Positions 1 to 11,228 are shown, counted from the first letter of the stretch. The stretch is 64,000 nucleotides of DNA from Argyresthia goedartella (GCA_949825045.1 OX463829.1:27182715-27246714); one strand, 5' to 3'. Notes: a model not told the origin generated them from the sequence alone. Program-made: numbers and translations.

Positions 1-340
1 ATCTGTTCTTGCTGTTTTTCTGCGAAAAATAAATTAAATGGGAATTGTAGATGAATGAAAACATAAAAATATGAATTCCGGCACCTACATTATCAAGTGC
101 AGCTATTTCGAACCTGAGTAACGCTATAAGCTGAAATACTTTGACTACTCCATACTAAGGGCATGTACAATACGATTAAAATTAGTCAACGATTCGGCCA
201 ACCTCGGAAATTGGTCGTGAATCCCTCATCTCTCACATAGAGTTATCAATTTACAGATATGACTCGTTGTCTTATTGAATACAATACAAGAACGATATGA
301 GCAACAAACCTCCTTTGTAGCTCAAAACTAACATAACCTA
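1..340. other. No recognisable feature
   Basis: AT-rich sequence with no long reading frame, no clear repeat and no match to any other repeat in this window. It ends at a T-rich stretch that is the 3' tail of the RTE fragment that follows. Confidence 0.5.
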
Positions 341-830
341 TTTTTTTAATTTTTTTATTTAGCCATTAAGGTGTCCCACTGCTGGGCAAAGGCCTCCCCC
401 TCTTTCGTCCACACTTCCCTGGTCTGTGCCACCTCCGGCCACCCCGGCAAAAACTTGTCGAGGTCGTCCCGCCATCTCCTTTTAGGCCTGTCTCTACGCC
501 AGTATCCGTCCTGTGGCAGCCAGTCAGTGGCGATTTTCGCCCATCTATCTGCGTGCATGCGACTTACGTGGCCGGCCCAGTTCCACTTTAGCTTAGCGGT
601 CTGTGCACCCACATCAGCGATGCCAGTTAAGGAGCGCAGTGTGGTGTTCCTTATGCGGTCCGTCCTACGGACACTTAGGATGCTGCGCTCCATTGCTCGC
701 TGGCAAACCTTGAGTTTGGACTTCTGAAGTTCGGTCAAAGACCATGACTGAGCGCCGTAGGTTAGGATAGGCAGGATACACATGTCGATGAGCTTGCGCT
801 TGAGGGTCAGCAGAAGGTTACCCTTCATAA
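341..830 (-). pseudogene. RTE-type LINE, C-terminal end of reverse transcriptase (5'-truncated)
   Basis: A 157-codon minus-strand frame (828-355) reads as the end of an RTE-clade reverse transcriptase. The visible signature is LPILTYGAQSW, then QRAMERSIL, DRIRN, then LKWNWAGHVSRM, a basic stretch and a Trp-rich end (AFAQQWD). No RT catalytic motif is included, so it cannot act alone. It ends in an A/T-rich tail at 341-360, as expected for a 5'-truncated insertion. The same domain recurs at 4616-5148, 43275-43990 and 47808-48052, but this copy is the most different. Clade assignment is from memory of RTE proteins. Confidence 0.8.
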
Positions 831-1057
831 CCTATTGAGATAAGAAAATTAATTGACTATTTTGACAGTCTGCCTTCTTAGTGTCAATAAAAACAGTGTG
901 ACGTATATGATACATTTATGTTTATGAACGCTAATTTCATTCGTGAAAATATTCGATTCTATAATTTTTTATTAAAATTAACAGTAACAGTAATTACAGT
1001 ACATTAATTACAGTAACAGTACATTAATTATAACAGTTTTGGCATACAACTACTGTT

Positions 1058-1375
1058 ACGAGGAGTCTTCTCACCAGTCTTAAGGATCGCAGAACTTTGC
1101 TTGATATGATGTTACTCCATGATATTCTGTCGGGCCGCCTTGGTTCTTCACTTCTCTCTGAACTATCTTTCTGTGTCCCATCGCGCCGCCGTACTCGTCA
1201 AACTTCCAAAAGGCTTTTTGGTATCCCCCTCACGCGTACCAGTTATGCTCAAAATTCAACTATGGTTCGCCTTACCAATCAATTTAATAAACTTTTTAAC
1301 AACTTTGATAATTTTGCATCGTCTAAGGCGATATTCCTTCAGATTATTATTACAACTTTATACAATATCGAGTAG
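1058..1375 (+). pseudogene. Jockey/R1-like LINE, extreme C-terminus of reverse transcriptase
   Basis: The frame reads SLKDRRTLLDMMLLHDIL, then SSLLSELSFCVPSRRRTRQT and later RTSYAQNSTMVRL. This is the pattern seen after the RT thumb in jockey-type LINEs: a block on linker-helix length, then VP-RxTR-Q, then Y-x(2)-NSP/T-xxR. The final exon-like stretch ends at a TAG near 1373. A CA-rich 3' region follows. No catalytic RT residues are present, so this is a 5'-truncated relic. Clade is uncertain. Confidence 0.65.
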
Positions 1376-1384
1376 GAATCAGTA

Positions 1385-1435
1385 AACCACACACATGCAC
1401 GCACGCACCCTCTCACATACACACACACACATACT
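1385..1435. repeat. CA-rich imperfect microsatellite
   Basis: Alternating CACACA, GCACGCAC and TCACATACAC blocks just after the RT fragment, probably part of its 3' UTR. A CA/GT-type stretch of similar look, in the opposite orientation, lies near 55610-55645 in the 3' region of the minus-strand LINE there. Confidence 0.6.
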
Positions 1436-1684
1436 TCCTAACTTTTACACCATACTTAATATGTACTATGTATATCTATCTTTATTCTATATATATAAAC
1501 ATCATAATAAATATAACTGTCTCTCAACCATATGTACATACATGTAAGAGTTCTTATTTATTAAGGCACCCTGATCTATTTGTTTAAATTTCTCAATCTC
1601 AATTTATTTCTTGTATTATTGTGGATATCTGTTACTGGCTGTAATTCTGAATCTTTGTTCTGTGTAATTTGTTTGACAGTGCAA

Positions 1685-1778
1685 GCGACCCGGAGCCTGA
1701 CAAAACATTTCATAGGTTTTGAACTTTATTACCAAGCAATAAGGTTCAAAATCGCTGGACATTTTTTATGGCCTCACA
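1685..1778. repeat. Relic of TTAACCTCT-ended MITE
   Basis: Shares with 16029-16140, 52118-52230 and 60018-60115 the core 'ggttttgaact...taccaagcaataaggttcaaaa' type sequence and one terminus GAGAGGTTA. The left terminus has decayed. Family assignment comes from those internal comparisons. Confidence 0.5.
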
Positions 1779-1860
1779 GCTGAGAGGTTATATATATATA
1801 CGATTTATTTCTGAGTACAGGCTACTAAACTTGGGTATGTAAACCATCGTACAGTCAACA

Positions 1861-1945
1861 CAAAGAGACACGTTGCTGTTTCTGGTCCCCACACAGGGTA
1901 TCCTACTGTGGGGCCAGAAGCAATGTATGTGCCTTTTATAATTGA
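1861..1945 (+). repeat. SINE-B 3' fragment
   Basis: Matches the tail half of the tRNA-headed SINE at 3972-4203, 48233-48441 and 59036-59240: 'gtttctggtc', 'gggtatcctactgtggggcc', 'agaagcaatgtatgtgcc'. The tRNA-like head is missing. Confidence 0.7.
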
Positions 1946-2838
1946 TAAATCGGCCAATCACATCGCTATAAATCAACTTGTGTAAAAGAGTGGTGTGCTG
2001 AAGGGCCTTTTTTCAATTTGCCAGGCAATGCGATTGAAATCAGAAATACAGATTAAACCTACAGTTTGCCCCCGAGCGCTACCATTAGATAATATCAAAA
2101 TTCGCACACAAAGGAAAGCCTAATATGGGACTGAAACAGCAGCTAGATAAATAGGCTAATTCAGCAACCAGCAGATTAACCCATAAATAAGTTTGTAGCA
2201 TATTAAACCAGCGCGTCCTCGCGAGTATTTGCATAACGTTCTTTATTTCAGCATCAACTTAATCCGAGCTTAGTTTTATCAAGAGTTAGTTAACTTAGTG
2301 GAGGAAGGAGATGGAGGTCTCTGTCTGCCCTACTTCTGAAGAAATGGCGAAAGGTTACTGATGAGGTAAGTCGATTTATATTCAGTAGACTAAATGACCC
2401 TGTTTTGCTCGGTCTTTGCAAAATGAAAGGTGAAAATTTTATAAAAGGATTCATCGGGCCATCAAGTCCATGTTGCAGTGAAATTATTAAGCTTACCATC
2501 TGCTCTAAAAGTCGGGAAAACGCGGTTTTCCAGAATGAGACCTCGCAAGATCGATGTTGCGCTCTCAAACACCCAATAATAAACAAGAAATACGACGACT
2601 TCGCATTTTTGGGAACCTATTAGTAGTTTATGTGACTGCTACATAATGCCTAATTATGTACAGTTACATACACTAGTTTATCTACACACATATCATAAGC
2701 TCTCTTTGATGTGTTCAGGAACCGCATGTTCGACCGGCATTGTGGCATTGATCATTGCTCTGCAGTTGTTTAGCTTATTCAGTAGTACCAACTTCACAGA
2801 CAAACTATGGGCGGCACGCAAGCGGGCATAGGCGTTTG
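1946..2838. other. No recognisable gene
   Basis: Short overlapping frames occur around 2290-2620 on both strands, but neither shows a recognisable domain, a good start context or splice signals. I see no repeat shared with the rest of the window. Confidence 0.4.
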
Positions 2839-2879
2839 AAATTTGTCATACTATGAATTTGTCATAGTATGACAAATTT
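2839..2879. repeat. Perfect short-loop palindrome (18-bp stem)
   Basis: An 18-base arm (2839-2856) is repeated as its exact reverse complement at 2862-2879 with a 5-base loop. It lies in AT-rich non-coding DNA and is followed by an AT-rich TTTAATTT run. The perfect pairing suggests a recent origin. Confidence 0.9.
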
Positions 2880-3971
2880 AATTTAATTTAATTTTATTTT
2901 ATTATCTTAGGAAAATCAAGGTTTACAATTTTTTTAGTATAGGGTTACAACGTAGTACACATAAAAACCACTTATAGGTTCTCACTGGTAGAAGTTATAT
3001 ATTAATTAAAATTTTGGTACATTATGGTCATAATGTATCAATATTCAGATAAGAAATGGGTTTTTACCAAGAAGTATATCATTATGCTGGACGCAGTAAG
3101 AAGGGTTTATGATACGTGTGTAGATAAACATTCAAATATAGCTGGTTTTATGATTTGGCTTTATGTGAAGTATTTACGAGTACGAGTATTATACGATTTT
3201 TCATCAATTGCTCACACCGATTCGATCAGAGCAGCTTTAATTTACAACTTGTAGGTGTCGGTCAACCAAACTAGACTTCTCACCTCTGTTACATACTCCA
3301 AGTACATATACAACATGATTCATGTACCTGACTTAGGTTTATCACTTATTGCAGGCATTTTTGTTTATTCGTTTTAAAAGGGGTATTTAAACGCCAAAGT
3401 CCAACCGATTCCATAGGCGTCACAAGAATGCTATTTAATAAACGAGTTTGAAAACAGAAAAAATCCGAAAAGCCACGAGGCTATTTGGGCGTAACGCAAG
3501 GGATTGGGTGAGTCACAAAGTTTAAAAATAAGTTAATCGCGTTACGCTCGAATCGTCAGATTTATTAAAATGTACACTTATCAGCCTTATGTTATTCACT
3601 TCGCATGTCTTAGTCGCGTTCTAGCGAATCCCACTTGCATGGAGTTGTTTTTTGTTGCCCTAACGGCACGGCACTAGAAGGAAAGTTCAGATTTGGTGAA
3701 GTTTTCAGGATGTCAGGTATCTCCCATATCTTACTGACGCGCTCGAGTTCCTCAAGAAATCCCCTCTTGGCCCCCCTACAAGTACAGATGAGTTCTGTCG
3801 GATTCCAAGCTGTCAGTATCATTCGTTAGTTTGTTGGCTTCTACGCTTTTAGAGTACTTGTCTACCACATAAGTATTTGCTTTTACCAAAACCACGAAAC
3901 ATTTATTTAGATGCTTTCAGTTTCGTGCTAGATAAAGGCAGATTTACACAGGCCGTTACGTAAAACTTCCT
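2880..3971. other. Mostly unassigned; fragment of palindromic MITE at 3201-3242; one unassigned frame
   Basis: At 3201-3242 the phrase 'caccgattcgatcagagcagc' matches the inner arm of the MITE at 8270-8462 and 25014-25183. A 70-codon minus frame at 3822-3610 lacks any domain I recognise. The rest shows nothing I can name. Confidence 0.4.
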
Positions 3972-4203
3972 TCATATAAACATAAACATAACATAAACAT
4001 AAACATTTACTTACAGGCACACACCTTGCTTCTGGACCCACACTAGGATAACACAACACAGGGTGTTGTGTTAACCAGAAAAAGCGACGTTACACACATA
4101 TAAACATCCAAGACCTGGGTTTTTTTTCACCCCCAGCCGGGCATCGAACCCGGGACCTCTCGCTTGGTAGGCAGAGCCACAACCGCTGCGCCACAGAGGT
4201 CGT
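3972..4203 (-). repeat. tRNA-derived SINE (family B), near full length
   Basis: Read on the minus strand, the head resembles a tRNA: an A-box-like TGGCGCAGCGG and a B-box GGTTCGATGCC in the right spacing, i.e. an internal RNA polymerase III promoter. The body contains 'ggatgtttatatgtgtg' and 'tatcctagtgtgggtcc', and the tail is a repeated TAAACA/TTTATG unit. It is a non-coding retroposon that depends on a LINE for mobility. Confidence 0.85.
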
Positions 4204-4615
4204 CGCTGTGATATATAGCTGTTATGATTGCATACGACTTCAGTATTCAATTATTGACTAAATGTGGGCGCTAATTGTTTTATATTTTCCAATCCTCTTA
4301 TTCCTACTGTTTTCATATTGTATTAATACCTATTTATAGCCCCATTTAGGCTTTAGAAACAATTCACGCGATTTTCCTTGCAAAATGATAAAGTACGTAT
4401 GTTTTCAGCAATATTTATTACAAATCTGTACAAAATACGCGCTTTGCACGCAAATATATTCGCGAAGAATGTTGCCAGAAAAAGTGTTTTCCCGACTTCT
4501 AGCCTTCCGTAACAACGTGGTATCTTTTCCAGAATGATAGACCTATCACTAGATTATGAATACAGATGTTAATGCAATACATACCGACTTTTGTTTATTG
4601 TATTTCATTGGGTAA
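4204..4615. other. No recognisable feature
   Basis: AT-rich unique-looking sequence between SINE-B and the RTE tail. Confidence 0.4.
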
Positions 4616-5148
4616 ATGTTATTATTATTATTACGAGTCCACCATGTCCCACCGCTGGGCAAAGGCCTCTCTCCCCCTCTTCCACTCTATCCGATCCTGA
4701 GCGGTCTCCCTCCACTCCTTGTCCCATAGACCCAGCTTATCACTCCATCTCTTCCTGGGTCGGCCACGCTTTCTCTTTGCATTATCTGGGAGCCAGTCTG
4801 TGGCTCTCTTAGCCCAGCTAATCGGCAGCATCCGAGCAACATGGCCAACCCAGTCCCATTTTAGTTGGGCAGCCTTCTGAGCTACATCTATTATCTTTGT
4901 TCGGGAGCGCAGATCTGTATTCCGGATTCGGTCTAAAACGCGAACACCGAGAATACTGCGCTCCATGTTTCTCTGGCAAACCCCGAGTTTGAACCTTTGC
5001 GCGTCAGTCAAAGACCAGGTTTGGGCTCCGTAGGTAAGGATGGGAAGAATGCACATGTCCATGAGCTTGCGTTTCAGGGACAACGGAAGTTCCTTCATGA
5101 GCTCCTTCATAGACCAAAAGCTCTTGCAGGCATTGTCGAAATTTGTTG
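4616..5148 (-). pseudogene. RTE-type LINE, C-terminal end of reverse transcriptase
   Basis: The minus-strand frame contains LKRKLMDMCILPILTYGAQ, QRNMERSILGVRVLDRIRN, LKWDWVGHVARM and a C-terminus KRKRGRPRKRWSDKL...AFAQRWD. Translation ends in a (TAA)n tail at 4618-4632, typical of RTE 3' ends. It is 5'-truncated inside RT, before any catalytic motif. Its last 65 residues differ from the copy at 47808-48052 at only a few positions, so this subfamily moved fairly recently. Confidence 0.85.
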
Positions 5149-5289
5149 TGGGTAAATGTGTTTTAATAAAATTGATTCCACAAAACGAGTGTAGCATCAT
5201 TATTTTCTCACGGGATGGCAGTAACTCACTTTAAAATTAGGATAACAATAAATAAAATAAGTAAACCACCGACACAATAAATTAAAGCT

Positions 5290-5600
5290 TGAGTCTAAAA
5301 TTTGGCTTTCTTGTTTTCTTGTCAAGCTGATATTTTTTGGACCACTGATCCAATTTAAATAAGCATTGCTAAGAACCATTTTAGTGAAGTTTATTACCGT
5401 TTACAGAAAACTGCATTCAATTCCGACCATCCATTTGAGCTGTAAAGTGCAACAGACAGACAGACAGACAGACGCTTCAATCTTATAACACACCTTCTTA
5501 TTTCGTCGGGGGTTAATCCGTTTGAGCTGTATAGTGCAACAGACAGACAGACAGACAGACGCTTCAAACTTATAACACACATTTTTATTTACATATATAA
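5290..5600. repeat. Interspersed repeat F with CAGA microsatellite
   Basis: Contains the phrases 'gtctaaaatttgg', 'accactgatccaattt', (CAGA)n, 'gcttcaatcttataacacacc' and 'tcgtcgggggttaa'. The CAGA block and its flank occur twice (5455-5475 and 5538-5562), a local duplication. The family recurs at 41748-41985, 51270-51600 and 52905-53465. It carries no coding frame; class unknown. Confidence 0.75.
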
Positions 5601-5617
5601 ATTTGTACCTATTTTTA

Positions 5618-6146
5618 ACCAACTTCAAAAAGGAGGACTTTCAATTCGGCTGTTTCTTTTTCGTATGTTTGTTACGTGATATTTCCGTCAATTATAAATC
5701 GGGTTTGAAGATTCTTATTTTGATCGGCAGGTCATACTTCAGAGGTTGTCCCATATAAATTTAATTAAAATTAATTCGGCACTTTTGGAAATATTCAACA
5801 AAAACAAAAAATATATACGCAGATGACGTTTTGGTTTGTAGTTCCCTTCATCAAAAGTTTTAATGTGGACTTTTCGTGTACCCAGACTTCATTCGCATCC
5901 CGACCGGGAAAAAAAAATAGGGCTTGAACTGAAGTCGGTTTTTTTAAGTGTTCAACTTGGTGTTTTTTTTTTTTTAAAAAAGCTCTGCATCAATTTTGAT
6001 AAAATTTGCATGAAATCATGTCTGAAGTATGAACTACCAATCAAAACAAGAATCACTAAAATCGGTTCACAATTAACAGAGTAATCGCGTAACAAACACA
6101 CAAAAAACAGACGAATTGAGAATTCCTCCTTTTTGGAGTCGGTAGA
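5618..6146. repeat. Interspersed repeat E, inverted pair
   Basis: The left part (5618-5955) begins 'aaccaacttcaaaaaggagg' and runs to a CCGACCGGG block. The right part (about 5985-6146) is an inverted partial copy ending 'cctcctttttggagtcggt'. A second forward copy lies at 54400-54770. No coding content is visible. Confidence 0.7.
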
Positions 6147-7017
6147 GAAATGACCAATCACAACACGTTTATTAGACACGAGCTGTCTTTTATTGCGATG
6201 TTCAGAGCGCTTATTATGTTATACTGATATCTGGCAATTTCTACGAGAATCCCTTTCAAATCGACCAATTAAACGACAACTCTTTAAAATAATCATGTTC
6301 TGATTGATATATGTGTCAATGGAGTACAGTATAAGGTTACCGATTGGTAATTTTTTCCAATGCGATTGCAATTCCTAGTTGTCAGAACTTCGTGATAAGG
6401 GAGTCACCATAATCATTTTCCGATTCAAATTAGGTTCAAAACAAGAATATCATCATGGCAACCATTTCCATTCCAATCGCCTTAATGAGCTTTATTTACC
6501 TAATACCAATACTTGTTTTAAGACGGTCACGGTAATTTTGCGGATCAAATTAGGTTCCTAATCTGAATCGGCATGAGACGTTGTGGTAACCTCCAAGGCT
6601 ACTGATTAGAAAGACGTCAATTTCAAGTAAAATTTATAGATGTCAGAGATAGAGAATTAAACTACTGGCAAGCCTCCTCGTCTCTGGCCCTCTATGGAAG
6701 GAAATTGAAAACCGAATAGTATTACCCTCGTATTGAACTATGAAATATAGCTGTCGATAATGCTGTACTTTACTGAAATATTGTGCAGTGGTAACGTTAT
6801 TGGTTTGGCGAGCGTGTTTGGGCGCCCGCCTGATGCGCAAATTATTTATTAGTTCAATGACGTCGGAGGATTCTGGTAATGGATTTATAGTATTTCGTGC
6901 TGTACTGGCTGTTGTAAGAAATGGGTTTAAAATTTAAGACGCGTATAATAATTGGATTTAATCGTAACATGGTCAGTGCTGCTTTGTCACACGGTTATAC
7001 GGACTGTGACGGACGTC
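6147..7017. other. No recognisable feature
   Basis: AT-rich. Two short related phrases ('gattcaaattaggttc' near 6422 and 'ggatcaaattaggttcc' near 6541) suggest a weak internal duplication about 120 bases apart. No domain-bearing frame. Confidence 0.4.
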
Positions 7018-7442
7018 AGGTTAGCAATTATTTCAAGGGTCAGTGCATTCTCTACTACAATAAGATACCTCTGGAGATTTTGAAATTTCCATTTAAGCAA
7101 TTTAAAAAGCGTGTTAAAGCGACTTTGTAGAAAAAGGGATATTACAATATTCAAGATAACTTAAGTGACGGGACTGTATGTGGTTAATCTAGCTCAACAC
7201 AGACCTTTCTGTTATTAGTTTTGTAATTATTTATTCCTGCTTATTAATCATAATAACTAATATTGTAATATTTGTATTAGTTAAGTACAACATTTTTTTA
7301 AAAGAGATCCAAATATCAATCTGTGGGAGTTTCTACGCTCTTCTTCTCCCACAGTGGTCCAATGTAGAGAAGAGGCAAAAAAGGACGTTTGCTAAGTACA
7401 TGTAAATATCTACAGTAATAAAGAACTTTGACTTTGACTTCT
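7018..7442 (+). mobile_element. CR1/jockey-like LINE 3' end (family E/G)
   Basis: Starts inside the RT C-terminus (VSNYFKGQCILYYNKIPLEI, then FPFKQFKKRVKATL, stop at 7128-7130) and continues through a 3' UTR to a TTTGAC tandem tail. The UTR holds the stem-loop CTGTGGGAG...CTCCCACAG at 7321-7354. Other copies of the same end are at 14100-14524, 19690-19828, 35637-35855, 45988-46375 and 51417-51502. Confidence 0.85.
7321..7354 (+). repeat. Conserved LINE 3' UTR stem-loop
   Basis: A 9-bp perfect stem, CTGTGGGAG with CTCCCACAG, around a 16-base pyrimidine-rich loop. The stem is also present at 14403-14436 (one change) and 46241-46274. I infer it is recognised by the element's own RT during target-primed reverse transcription. 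Confidence 0.75.
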
Positions 7443-8269
7443 CTGACAGCATGTGTGGGAAAAGTACCTAAATATTTGCATTGAAGTGATAAGCCTTTAT
7501 TTCGAGATTTAGCAATGGAAAGACATATATTGGAAACACGAAATTTAGCTCTATAATTTCGTCGAGCCAAGGCGCCTAATTCATTCTATAAACGTTATTT
7601 GCAAGACATTAACGAGTCCAAATTATTAAGTCGCCGTTAATTTCCAAAATCGCGAACCAGAATTTATAGCAACGTTGGTATTTTTAATTTAAATTTTAAC
7701 TCTCACATTAAGTCTGGTTGTAAAACTTTTATTAGGGCGCGTTATAAAATAAAATCGAAGATTCCTTCACGCGCGCTCTTGCAACTCTGCATTCGCTGAA
7801 CTGTTATTTATGTACAAAGTATCGCATATAACATTGGATATAAACCTGCGATGGGCACTACCGTTTTATTGTATATTTTTATGTTATTCTACTCACCGTA
7901 ACAGTGATGCTAACCTTTTCCTCTCTAGAGAGAAACGTATACGAACTCGAACAAAATTTGCAGGTTTCAATCAACGAACAATTTTTATCAAACTTGTAAA
8001 ATAGGAAACTACATAGAAGTAAGAAGCTGCAGGTAAATACTTTAATAACTGGATCTTTCAGTTATATATGGGTTATATATACATCTGTTTTCTGTATTTT
8101 TGAAACAATATAATGATGTACCTACATTATAGAGCATATGGGGATCTTACAACACTCTGGAAACTCCTTCGTCATGGAGGATATTATCGAAATATTATAC
8201 TAGTATGTTCTAATCCCAACTGTTTCCTATGGATGTCGCAATACGCGAGTATCAGAAAGTCATATTTAA
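7443..8269. other. No recognisable feature
   Basis: AT-rich. Short frames only, none with a domain I recognise. Confidence 0.4.
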
Positions 8270-8462
8270 GGGGGTTGATATGGACATAATTCTGAACAAT
8301 TTTCACTATGACACCGATTTGATCAGATCAAGTTATTTTTCCACTTCTCATCACCAGCTGATCGCCCGGCCAAAACTGTATGGAGAAGTGAAAATGAAAG
8401 TTGTTCATATCAAATCGGTGGCATCCTGAAAGGTGTTCAGAATTTTGTCCCTAACAACCCCC
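8270..8462. mobile_element. Palindromic MITE, full length (193 bp)
   Basis: Both ends are GGGGGTTG.../...CAACCCCC and the two halves are reverse complements over most of their length: 'tctgaacaattttcactatg' with 'tgaaagttgttcatatc', and 'accgatttgatcaga' with 'atcaaatcggt'. TAA borders both ends and may be a 3-bp target duplication. No coding capacity; it would need a transposase supplied elsewhere. Partial copies: 25014-25183, 35862-35965, 28309-28340, 3201-3242. Confidence 0.8.
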
Positions 8463-8804
8463 TAAAATATGCCTACATATTTCTGATAGTCCCTGTATTT
8501 TCAAGTGAATTCGTAAGTACATAGGCCCACTTCACATCGATTATACCATAGTATAAGTATTATACGTCGCACCACACATTATGTACGGTGGCCTTGAATG
8601 CGCAGTTGTCACTTTTCGATACATACATGTGCGCAGTAATTCCCGCTAACGTCGTCCAGCGCTCTTAATTCATTGCGCGTCTTATACCAGCAGTAAGCTG
8701 GAGACACGATTTACATGTGTCTGGTACCCCGGTGGAAATGTTTCCACGTAGGGGTAGCGGGGATACCAGTTGCGTTTACATTTAAATAATAATCCTGTTT
8801 CAGG
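8463..8804. other. Unassigned; one imperfect hairpin
   Basis: The phrase 'cagtaagctggagacacga' near 8688 recurs at 15004, so both belong to some repeat. Just after it, 'ctggtaccccggtggaaa' and 'tttccacgtaggggta...ataccag' can pair (about 8729-8777). Confidence 0.45.
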
Positions 8805-8935
8805 GTTCCGTATAATAAGGGTGCCAAACAGGACCATATTACTAAGCCTCCGCTGTCCGCCTGTCCGTCTGTTCGTCTGTCACCGGGCTTTACCGGATCA
8901 ACCGAAATAGAATATCAAACAAAATCGACTATACT
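8805..8935 (+). repeat. Interspersed repeat D (GGTTCCGTA ... CCGT microsatellite), partial
   Basis: 'agggttccgtataataaggg', 'ttactaagcctccgctgtcc', degenerate (GTCC/GTCT)n, 'gtctgtcaccgggctttacc'. Same family as 44352-44775 and, in reverse, 50640-50900. Common in lepidopteran genomes as far as I recall; class uncertain. Confidence 0.65.
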
Positions 8936-9182
8936 AGACAAAATATGCTTGTTAAATTATGATATAGAGCTAAGAAGTGACTATGTTTTTGTAATGTTTT
9001 GCGGTAGTTTGTAAAACACATGTGCTCCCTCAAACAAGATGCTAGATTATCCGTAGTTCGGTTACGGTGTTATTAATTGTAACTTATTGCTACTTCTAAG
9101 GTTATGTTTGAATTATAAAGATATCACCAAGTAAAAACTTAAAAAAAACACCGACTTCGGGCCCTTTTTCTTCCGTGTCATC

Positions 9183-9207
9183 CGTGTCTCGACCGGGGCG
9201 AGACACG
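9183..9207. repeat. Perfect 9-bp hairpin
   Basis: CGTGTCTCG and CGAGACACG flank a 7-base loop ACCGGGG. The loop resembles the CGACCGGG block of repeat E (5905 and 54695). Confidence 0.8.
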
Positions 9208-9369
9208 AATGTCGTCTATGTAAATAACAGAAAAAACATTAATTATTTGTTGCTTTTAGGAACAACAACGAAACAACGATTAATAACTTTATTAAAATCA
9301 TTTAATTTATTTCGTGTATTTCTAGAACCGACTAGATTTACACTTACCAGACAAACTAACTTAGATAAC

Positions 9370-11228
9370 GATTTTTATGACTGCATTCTCAAGTAAAAAT
9401 GTTATCATCTGCTTACCATCCGATCACAACGGTCAAACAGTTCAATTACCAATTGCTAGTAAGGATAAGACTGATCCATAATTTTATAGGCCTATTACAT
9501 CTCATAGACTAGAGACGTATACGAAAAACTTAGATATAAATTTGCCAGAACCGGATTTTAATGAACAGAACCCAAAAAAAAATTACTCAGACTTTTTCAA
9601 CATTATTCAAACGGAATAAAATAAAGTTTTTAAATGAAAGAAAGTCAGTGACTACAACGGTAAATCTAAATTTAATGGCTGGGCAACGTTTGGAATTCGT
9701 AAAAATAGAGTTATCTAGTATGACCTTTATGATCAAGACACCTATAACTTTGATCGACAATTTCAGGACTATGTTAACAAATAATCCAAAACTTTCAAGT
9801 TGTTTTGTAGAACTTCAAAAACTTTACACATTAATAGAAAAATATAAAATTCATATAATAGAATGGAAACAGTTTGGCAAATAATAAACCGTGAAACTAG
9901 CAAAGTTTTACCGAGGGACAATGATTTATGCCTAAATTAAGTGATTCTGTTGTTAAATCCAACGCTAAGGTTGCTCGAAACATTCTTCACCAATGTACCC
10001 TTACTCACAACAGATCATCGAAATTCATCTGCATATAAAGCAGATACTTTGTTAAAAAACAGCACTATCTTCACTTATGTAGACTTTGAATTACATCATG
10101 AATATCCCGAGGAAATTGTCAAAACGTTTAGATTACTTCACTTTAAAAATACTGTGGACCTGTGAACTACTAACGTTAAAAATAATCAGACATGTATAAC
10201 AATTAAAAATGAGGAATTGGAATTGGTAACCAGCACAGTGTTTCTAGGTATAACGTTGGATTCCAAACTCCAATGGGGTCCACATATTGATAAGCTATCG
10301 AACAGACTGAGCTCTGCAGCTTTTGCATGCAGGAAAATCCGTCACTTGACAAATTTAAAAACAGCCAGATTAGTTTATTTTAGTTATTTTCATAGTATTA
10401 TGTCCTACGGTATTCTGCTCTGGGGCAGTGCTGCTGACATAAATACTATTTTTGTGCTGCAGAAGCGGGCTGTTCGTGCGATTTATAAAATGAATAATAG
10501 AGATTCTCTTAGAAATAAGTTTAAAGAAGTAAATATATTGACAGTCCATAGTCAATATATTTACGAGAATATTATGTATGTCCATAAGAACATTGTTAAC
10601 TTTCGAAGAAACTGTGATATACATAACTTTAATACTAGAAACAAGGACAAACTTGCAGTGCCCACTACTCGGCTCCATAAAATAAAAAAACTCGTTCAAG
10701 GGTAATTGTGTAAGATTTTACAATAAACTCCCAAGCACTTCGACAGATCTATCAATTAATAAGTTCAAGAAATACATCAAGCAAAGGCTTATTTCTAAAG
10801 CTTACTACAGTATTAAAGAGTACATAGACGATAAAAATGCTTGGGACTGAATTGTTCTAATTAATTGTGAGCATCCTCACTGCCAGAGTTTCTTTTACTG
10901 GACACTTGGAGGCCTTTTACACCTCCAAAGATTAATTTAATTATACAACTCTTGACTGTGGGGACCATTTACATCTCCTATCATCATTGTATTATTCACT
11001 AAAGAGACTATACATCTCTGTTATTTATATTTTAATTATTTTATTATGACATTTGAGACTTTTTACATCTCTCAGAAACAATAATTAAGTCCTTTTTTTC
11101 TGATAATATGATACAAATAATAATACCAAATGTTCTGTAAAAAATGAAATGAAATGACATGTGAAAGTGCCCTTGTGGCCTATTTACAGAATAAACGTTT
11201 TGAGTTTTTTGAGTTTTGAGTTTTGAAG
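9370..11228 (+). pseudogene. CR1/jockey-like LINE with RT core deleted (family F)
   Basis: Upstream pieces (9370-10165) read like the end of an AP-endonuclease domain (SDHNGQTVQLP) and the linker before RT, in several frames. At about 10165-10217 the sequence jumps to the RT palm/thumb end: VFLGITLDSKLQWG, then KTARLVYFSYFHSIMSYG, LQKRAVRAIYKM, CDIHNFNTRNKDKL (10217-10705). The motifs in between, including YADD, are gone, so this is an internally deleted copy. RT-tail coding continues in another frame to about 10850 (NKLPS..., DKNAWD). A long 3' UTR follows, then a (TTTTGAG)n tail at 11196-11226. Confidence 0.85.
10906..11071 (+). repeat. Array of four small hairpins in LINE 3' UTR
   Basis: TTGGAGG...CCTCCAA (10906-10928), GGGGA...TCTCC (10960-10978), AGAGA...TCTCT (11003-11019) and GAGA...TCTC (11055-11071). 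All four loops end in TTTACA or ATACA. The repetition of stem and loop suggests selection or duplication of an RNA signal. Confidence 0.6.

Noticed and set aside
2290..2623. Opposing ORFs of 98 and 72 codons
   Set aside because: No recognisable domain, no splice context, not better than chance for this base composition.
5394..5628. Two minus-strand ORFs with VCLSVALYSS repeats
   Set aside because: Produced by the CAGA microsatellite in repeat F.
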